Below are positions 15,773-19,270 of a DNA stretch of 19,270 bases, piece after piece. Location of the stretch: assembly GCA_937876225.1 (NCBI GenBank), contig CALFIC010000027.1, forward strand, positions 1-19,270, written 5' to 3'. The position numbers and the translations under genes are program-made. The notes below the pieces were generated by a model that searched no databases, was not told where the DNA came from, and saw only the letters and a program-made list of their open reading frames with translations. The stretch's first letter is position 1. The number at the start of each line of letters is the position of its first letter. This DNA comes from an uncultured Chloroflexota bacterium. Its GTDB lineage: Bacteria; Chloroflexota; Chloroflexia; Chloroflexales; Roseiflexaceae.

Positions 15773-17032
15773 CTACGTTCCTTCTTGCCAGCTATGCAGA
15801 TAGGTGTCTTGGGCGCCGGTCAGGGTATCGAGGCGGATGCCCATGGCTTTGAGTTTGAGGCTGGCGATCAAGATGTCAGCACTATCGGGCAAGCGGTGGA
15901 CGATTTTGGGCATGGAGCCGGCATTGCGGGCCAGCACCTCGGCGGCCAAGGCTTGGTTGGCAAACGACATATCCATGACGGCGGGTGGATGGCCTTCGCC
16001 GGCCACCAAATTGACCAACCGCCCTTCACCGAGCAAATGGAATTGGCGCCCGTCGGCCATGTGGTAACTCGTGACGTGGGTGCGGGGTTGGGTTTTGTTG
16101 ACGGCTAGGGCTTCGAGGGCGGCTACATCGATTTCGACATTGAAGTGGCCGGCATTTGCCAGGACGGCGCCGTCTTTGAGGTCGGCGAAATGTTCGGTGC
16201 TTACCACGGTGCGATTGCCGGTGACGGCAATAATCAGGTCGGCTTCGCGGACTGCTTGGTGCATGGGCATGACCCGGAATCCATCCATGGCGGCTTCGAG
16301 GGCTTTGACGGGATCGACTTCGGTGACAATTACTTTGGATCCTAGGCCGGCAGCCCGACTGGCGACGCCCCGCCCACACCAGCCATACCCTGCGACGACC
16401 ACGGTACGTCCGGCCAGGAGCAAATTGGTGGCGCGGATGACGCCGTCGATGGCACTTTGGCCGGTACCATAGCGATTGTCAAACATATGCTTGGTGCGGC
16501 TTTCGTTGACGGCGATGACGGGGAATGGCAACACCCCTTGGGCTTCCATGGCGTTGAAGCGTTTGACCCCAGCGGTAGTTTCTTCGGTGGCACCGAGGGG
16601 CATTAGCCCCGGGTTTAGTCCCCGTTGCAACAAGGCACTGGTGAGGTCGGCACCATCATCGCAGAGCAAGTGCGGTTTGGCGTCGAGGGCGATGGCCACG
16701 TGGCGGCGGAAGGTGTCGAGTGATTCGCCACGCATCCCGTAGACGGGGATTTCGTCGTGGGCCACGAGTGATGCCGCCACATCATCTTGGGTGGACAAGG
16801 GATTTGAGGCGACCAGCATTACTTCGGCGCCACCTGCGGCGAGTGTGCGTACCAAGGCGGCTGTTTTGGCGGTTATATGCAGACAAACCGAGAGGCGCAT
16901 CCCCTTGAGTGGCCGTTCTTTGGCAAAACGTTCACGGATGCCGAGTAATACCGGCATGTCGCCTTCGTTCCAGTTGATACGATTGCGCCCAGATTCGGCT
17001 AAATTGATGTCACTGATTTCGTAATCGGCCAT
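15773..17032 (-). CDS. ahcY: S-adenosylhomocysteine hydrolase (adenosylhomocysteinase)
   Basis: 419 residues. It reversibly splits S-adenosylhomocysteine into homocysteine and adenosine, clearing the inhibitory by-product of SAM-dependent methylation. The bound NAD site is GYGWCGRG (205-212). Active-site residues can be matched to family positions: His52 (CLHITAKTA), Asp115/116 (LLCDDGAD), Glu141, Lys171 with Asp175-Asn176 (ESRTKHMFDNRYGTGQS), and NAGHF (303-307). The C-terminus ends AQDTYLHSWQEGT and lacks the KPDHYRY tail of eukaryotic and proteobacterial enzymes, so this is the short archaeal/thermophile-type form. A strong GAGGAG lies 6 nt before the start. No SAH riboswitch was recognised upstream. 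Adenosine deaminase follows on the same strand after 223 bp. Confidence 0.97.
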   Translation of the reverse strand: MADYEISDINLAESGRNRINWNEGDMPVLLGIRERFAKERPLKGMRLSVCLHITAKTAALVRTLAAGGAEVMLVASNPLSTQDDVAASLVAHDEIPVYGMRGESLDTFRRHVAIALDAKPHLLCDDGADLTSALLQRGLNPGLMPLGATEETTAGVKRFNAMEAQGVLPFPVIAVNESRTKHMFDNRYGTGQSAIDGVIRATNLLLAGRTVVVAGYGWCGRGVASRAAGLGSKVIVTEVDPVKALEAAMDGFRVMPMHQAVREADLIIAVTGNRTVVSTEHFADLKDGAVLANAGHFNVEIDVAALEALAVNKTQPRTHVTSYHMADGRQFHLLGEGRLVNLVAGEGHPPAVMDMSFANQALAAEVLARNAGSMPKIVHRLPDSADILIASLKLKAMGIRLDTLTGAQDTYLHSWQEGT

Positions 17033-17126
17033 GGGTTGCTCCTCGTGATAGCTGTGTGTTCACCGTATTATAGCGGTTTCGGGATTTGGTATGGTGTGTT
17101 GCGACAAGAGGGACGGTGGTGTGGCG

Positions 17127-17138
17127 TATTGTACAATA
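17127..17138. promoter_or_regulatory. 12-bp palindrome TATTGTACAATA in the ahcY/zinc-ribbon divergent region
   Basis: This perfect palindrome contains TACAAT on both strands, so it could supply -10 boxes in both directions or be an operator. On the plus strand it would leave a leader of about 30 nt before the ATG at 17172. No good -35 was found on either strand, so support is limited. Confidence 0.3.
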
Positions 17139-17171
17139 ACAGCAGATTGTTTTTGTATTGAGGTAGCTGTT

Positions 17172-17753
17172 ATGCCCACGCTGTTGCGCAAGCAATGTCC
17201 GAGTTGTAAAAAAACATGGCCAGTTGACACAATATTTTGTTCGTATTGCACCACATCACTGCATAATGCCCCTGTGGTGGATGAAGTGGTGACGGAAGGG
17301 GTACTTCCTGATGCGACATTTCGTAGCAAGGATGTGCGGATTATCCCGCCACGCATCGGTCAAGACGACGAATACCTCAGTATGTTTCGCCCACGATTAG
17401 TCTCTTCGTCACAAATCATTGAAAACCAACGTAATTTGGCACGGGTCTGTGCTGACCAGTATGCCGTGATGTGGCAACATGTGCGTCGCTTACAACTGAT
17501 GGCCTATGTGCAATTGGTAGTGGGTATCATCGCCGCAGTCGTGTTGGTGGGCTTTGCGTTGTACATGGCCTGGAAGGGTGGTACGGCTGCCTTTGGTGCG
17601 AGTGCGACCTGGCATGGTGCACGTACGACGACGTTGATTCTGATTGCCATTAGTTACCAGCAAGTAAGTAGCGCGATCAAAACCTTGGCTCAACGTGACA
17701 GTTTGATTTTGCAGATTGGCTCCGAAGTAACGCCGACCACGAGCGAACAATAG
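17172..17753 (+). CDS. Zinc-ribbon membrane protein of unknown function
   Basis: 193 residues from the ATG at 17172, chosen for the GAGGTAG about 6 nt upstream and because it starts just before the zinc ribbon. The frame can be extended to an ATG at 17091, but the extra 27 residues look like intergenic DNA. Cys9-x2-Cys12 and Cys23-x2-Cys26 form a small N-terminal zinc ribbon. A polar central part (about 30-105) is followed by a hydrophobic helix (about 112-134) and a weaker one (about 153-172). This is a common bacterial design of soluble zinc ribbon plus one or two membrane segments, and no specific function is recognised. It is probably in an operon with the flavoprotein that begins 20 bp after its stop. 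Confidence 0.78.
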   Translation: MPTLLRKQCPSCKKTWPVDTIFCSYCTTSLHNAPVVDEVVTEGVLPDATFRSKDVRIIPPRIGQDDEYLSMFRPRLVSSSQIIENQRNLARVCADQYAVMWQHVRRLQLMAYVQLVVGIIAAVVLVGFALYMAWKGGTAAFGASATWHGARTTTLILIAISYQQVSSAIKTLAQRDSLILQIGSEVTPTTSEQ

Positions 17754-17773
17754 ACGAAAGTAGTGCTCCATCC

Positions 17774-18283
17774 ATGAACATCCATGTTATTACCAGTAGC
17801 GCCAATTCCCAATCGCTCAGTCGGGCTTTGGCACAGCAAGTGGTCGCTGCAATTCGTGCCACCGGCGCCACGTGCCATGTCTGGGACATCCGCGATTTGC
17901 CCCCCACTTGGTGCGATGGCCGCAGTCTGGCTGATTACCCAGCAGAATACGGCACCTTGCATCAGCAATTACGCCAAGCCGACGGCGTGATCTGGGCGGT
18001 ACCAATTTATGGAGCAGCGGTATCTGGTGCTAGCAAAAACGTGTTGGATATCATCGGTGATGCCTTTAGCGGCAAGCCGGTGGCGGTGGTGTCGGCAGCG
18101 GGTGGCCCACGCTCGTATCTGGCCATCAAAGAATTCATGATTGCGATGGTGTTTGAATTCCGGGCTTATTTATTTCCCTACACCGTGCAAATCCATGACG
18201 CCGCTGAACTCGAGGCGCACGCCGGCCGCATCGACGAATTTGCCACAAATTTCGTAGCGATGGTCACACGCTTGGCGGCCTAA
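17774..18283 (+). CDS. NADPH-dependent FMN reductase-like flavoprotein
   Basis: 169 residues, typical of the FMN_red family (PF03358, flavodoxin fold). The N-terminal VITSSANSQSLSRALAQ (5-21) is the phosphate-binding loop for FMN. VPIYGAAVSGASKNVLD (76-92) is the characteristic P-x-Y-...-K-N segment, and SAAGGPRSY (107-115) contacts the isoalloxazine ring. Such proteins reduce FMN, quinones, azo dyes or chromate in the cytoplasm with NAD(P)H. The Shine-Dalgarno sequence is weak, and the 20-bp gap to the zinc-ribbon gene suggests translational or transcriptional coupling. The last 20 bases overlap the end of the convergent glycoside hydrolase gene. The physiological acceptor is unknown. Confidence 0.92.
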   Translation: MNIHVITSSANSQSLSRALAQQVVAAIRATGATCHVWDIRDLPPTWCDGRSLADYPAEYGTLHQQLRQADGVIWAVPIYGAAVSGASKNVLDIIGDAFSGKPVAVVSAAGGPRSYLAIKEFMIAMVFEFRAYLFPYTVQIHDAAELEAHAGRIDEFATNFVAMVTRLAA

Positions 18284-19244
18284 GTTCCCAGGTGCTCCCT
18301 GCCGGAAGTTCACGGCTGAGGGTGACATCAGTCTGCCACGGTGAAATCAGCGTGCAGGTGCCACCCGCCTCACTCGTGATATGTACCCATTGCACCTGGC
18401 CATCACGACAGGCGGCACTCACCAAAAATCCCCCCACTGCCCGGAGCGTTTGGAAGTGGGCAGGCGTGGTGAGGTCCCAATTGGGGAAAAGGCGAATGGT
18501 GCCGGTGTAACTTTGTAGCAAACATTCGTTGATGACGGCGGGCAAGGCGAAATTTTCGAACCAAATACCCATGGGCGCCATAAAGTCGAACGGCATGCCG
18601 TCGCGATAGCGCCCGTGGGTTTGTAATACCATGTCGGTACAGGTGCCGTTAGGCAACAGACAATAATTGATTTGACGGGTGAATTTGGCGATGTCGAGTA
18701 CCCCAAGCCGGGCCGCTTGCATGTTCAAAAACACCAGCTCGTTGCCCCCTTCGTTACGTTGCTGTTGCAATGTGCGCAAGGCCAAGTCATATGCTTCGGG
18801 TGGGGAATGAAGCCCGTGTTCTTCGCCGGGGAAGATGGTGGTGGTGCTCGAGGGCACGTTATAGACCACGCTCGGGTCTTCGGTGGGGACGCTGACGAGC
18901 ACCGGACCTTGCGGGGTTGGGGCAGTGGGGTACGGCGGGTAGGCGGCCAAAATGTGCTGGACGGCAGTCGCCAATTCACGATCGCCAGCGATATTTTCGA
19001 CCAAAGATAATGCCTCAAGAAAAGCCTGAAAAATAAACTTGGTGAGGGTTAAATCGACCAGACAATCGTGGTTTTTGGTGAGTCCGGGGGTCAAGCCATA
19101 GAGTTCGGGGGAGACGGTGGGGTAGATGTGGTAGGTGTCGTCCCAATAGGCCTCGGGGCGTTGCATGTAGGCTACCAAAAACTGCACGGCGCCTCGGATG
19201 GGGGTGATAGCGCGGGTCTGCAAAAACTCCACGTCGTGGGTGTA
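18264..19244 (-). CDS. GH95-like glycoside hydrolase (alpha-L-fucosidase family), C-terminal part only
   Basis: The frame is open from the stop at 18264 to the last genomic base, 327 codons, so the N-terminal half is missing; a GTG at 19232 is not a credible start. The remaining part resembles the end of the (alpha/alpha)6 barrel and the C-terminal beta domain of GH95: TVSPELYG and NHDCLVDLTLTKFIFQAFLEA (barrel helices), then IWFENFALPAVINECLLQSY, IRLFPNW, and LRAVGGFLVSAACRDGQVQW with SEAGGTCTL. GH95 enzymes invert alpha-L-fucosides or alpha-L-galactosides. The catalytic Asn/Asp cluster is mostly in the lost or partly retained barrel and cannot be checked here. A related GH65/GH-like clan member is the alternative. 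It would be consistent with a polymer-degrading lifestyle. Confidence 0.8.
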   Translation of the reverse strand, partial: YTHDVEFLQTRAITPIRGAVQFLVAYMQRPEAYWDDTYHIYPTVSPELYGLTPGLTKNHDCLVDLTLTKFIFQAFLEALSLVENIAGDRELATAVQHILAAYPPYPTAPTPQGPVLVSVPTEDPSVVYNVPSSTTTIFPGEEHGLHSPPEAYDLALRTLQQQRNEGGNELVFLNMQAARLGVLDIAKFTRQINYCLLPNGTCTDMVLQTHGRYRDGMPFDFMAPMGIWFENFALPAVINECLLQSYTGTIRLFPNWDLTTPAHFQTLRAVGGFLVSAACRDGQVQWVHITSEAGGTCTLISPWQTDVTLSRELPAGSTWELRPPSV

Positions 19245-19270
19245 AGATCGGAAGAGCGTCGTGTAGGGAA
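19245..19270. other. Illumina TruSeq adapter read-through (not genomic)
   Basis: AGATCGGAAGAGC followed by GTCGTGTAGGGAA is identical to the start of the TruSeq adapter that is sequenced when inserts are shorter than the read. It begins exactly where the hydrolase gene loses its homology. Everything from 19245 should be trimmed, and the contig end is therefore an assembly end. Confidence 0.96.

Noticed and set aside
17033..17171. SAM or SAH riboswitch upstream of ahcY
   Set aside because: No conserved riboswitch core or expression-platform hairpin could be recognised in the 139-bp gap.

Overview
The window looks like a complete or nearly complete draft contig from a bacterium of roughly 50% GC. 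Both end genes are cut off. The last 26 bases (19245-19270) match an Illumina TruSeq adapter and are not genomic. Chloroflexota (Herpetosiphon-like) is the best guess for the source. The reasons are a secreted giant protein with Thr/Ala/Pro 'TATATA' linkers, a lipoprotein with the same kind of linker, palindromic GTAGAGACGCAG-type repeats, CACAGAGGACGCAGAGG-type spacer repeats, and a short archaeal/thermophile-type AhcY. This assignment is inference from style, not from a marker gene.

Layout. 1-1098 (-) is the 5' part of an AlbA_2/HATPase (COG2865-type) regulator, open at the left edge. It is divergent from two tandem MFS efflux-type transporters (1358-2602 and 2757-3992, +), a clear duplication. 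The first carries a 27-bp tandem palindromic repeat just upstream of, or fused to, its N-terminus. The centre (4153-10695, -) is one 2180-residue secreted protein with an N-terminal HExxH zinc-protease domain, CARDB/Ig-like domains, two LamG-like domains, a mucin-like linker, and a C-terminal papain-like cysteine-protease domain. It has a good sigma70-type promoter and a hairpin right after its stop codon. Next come an SDR oxidoreductase (10920-11684, -) with a clean intrinsic terminator, and a duplicated-domain lipoprotein (11879-12853, +), also with a clean terminator.

The right third is metabolic. A DinB/YfiT-like protein (12968-13444, -) is divergent from an arginine-deiminase/DDAH-superfamily enzyme (13553-14476, +), and a 14-bp perfect palindrome lies between them. 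Adenosine deaminase (14545-15549, -) follows S-adenosylhomocysteine hydrolase (15773-17032, -) on the same strand. The pair makes sense together because AhcY releases adenosine and Ada removes it, which pulls the reversible AhcY reaction forward. The 223-bp gap between them is packed with inverted and direct repeats. A zinc-ribbon membrane protein (17172-17753, +) and an NADPH-dependent FMN-reductase-like flavoprotein (17774-18283, +) form a probable operon. The flavoprotein converges on, and overlaps by 20 bp, the C-terminal part of a GH95-like glycoside hydrolase (18264-19244, -), which runs into the adapter.

No tRNA, rRNA, CRISPR array, transposase or prophage gene was seen. No gene-free stretch exceeds 300 bases. 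The largest gaps (1099-1357, 10696-10919, 11685-11878, 15550-15772) are described below. The most interesting object is the two-protease polyprotein.
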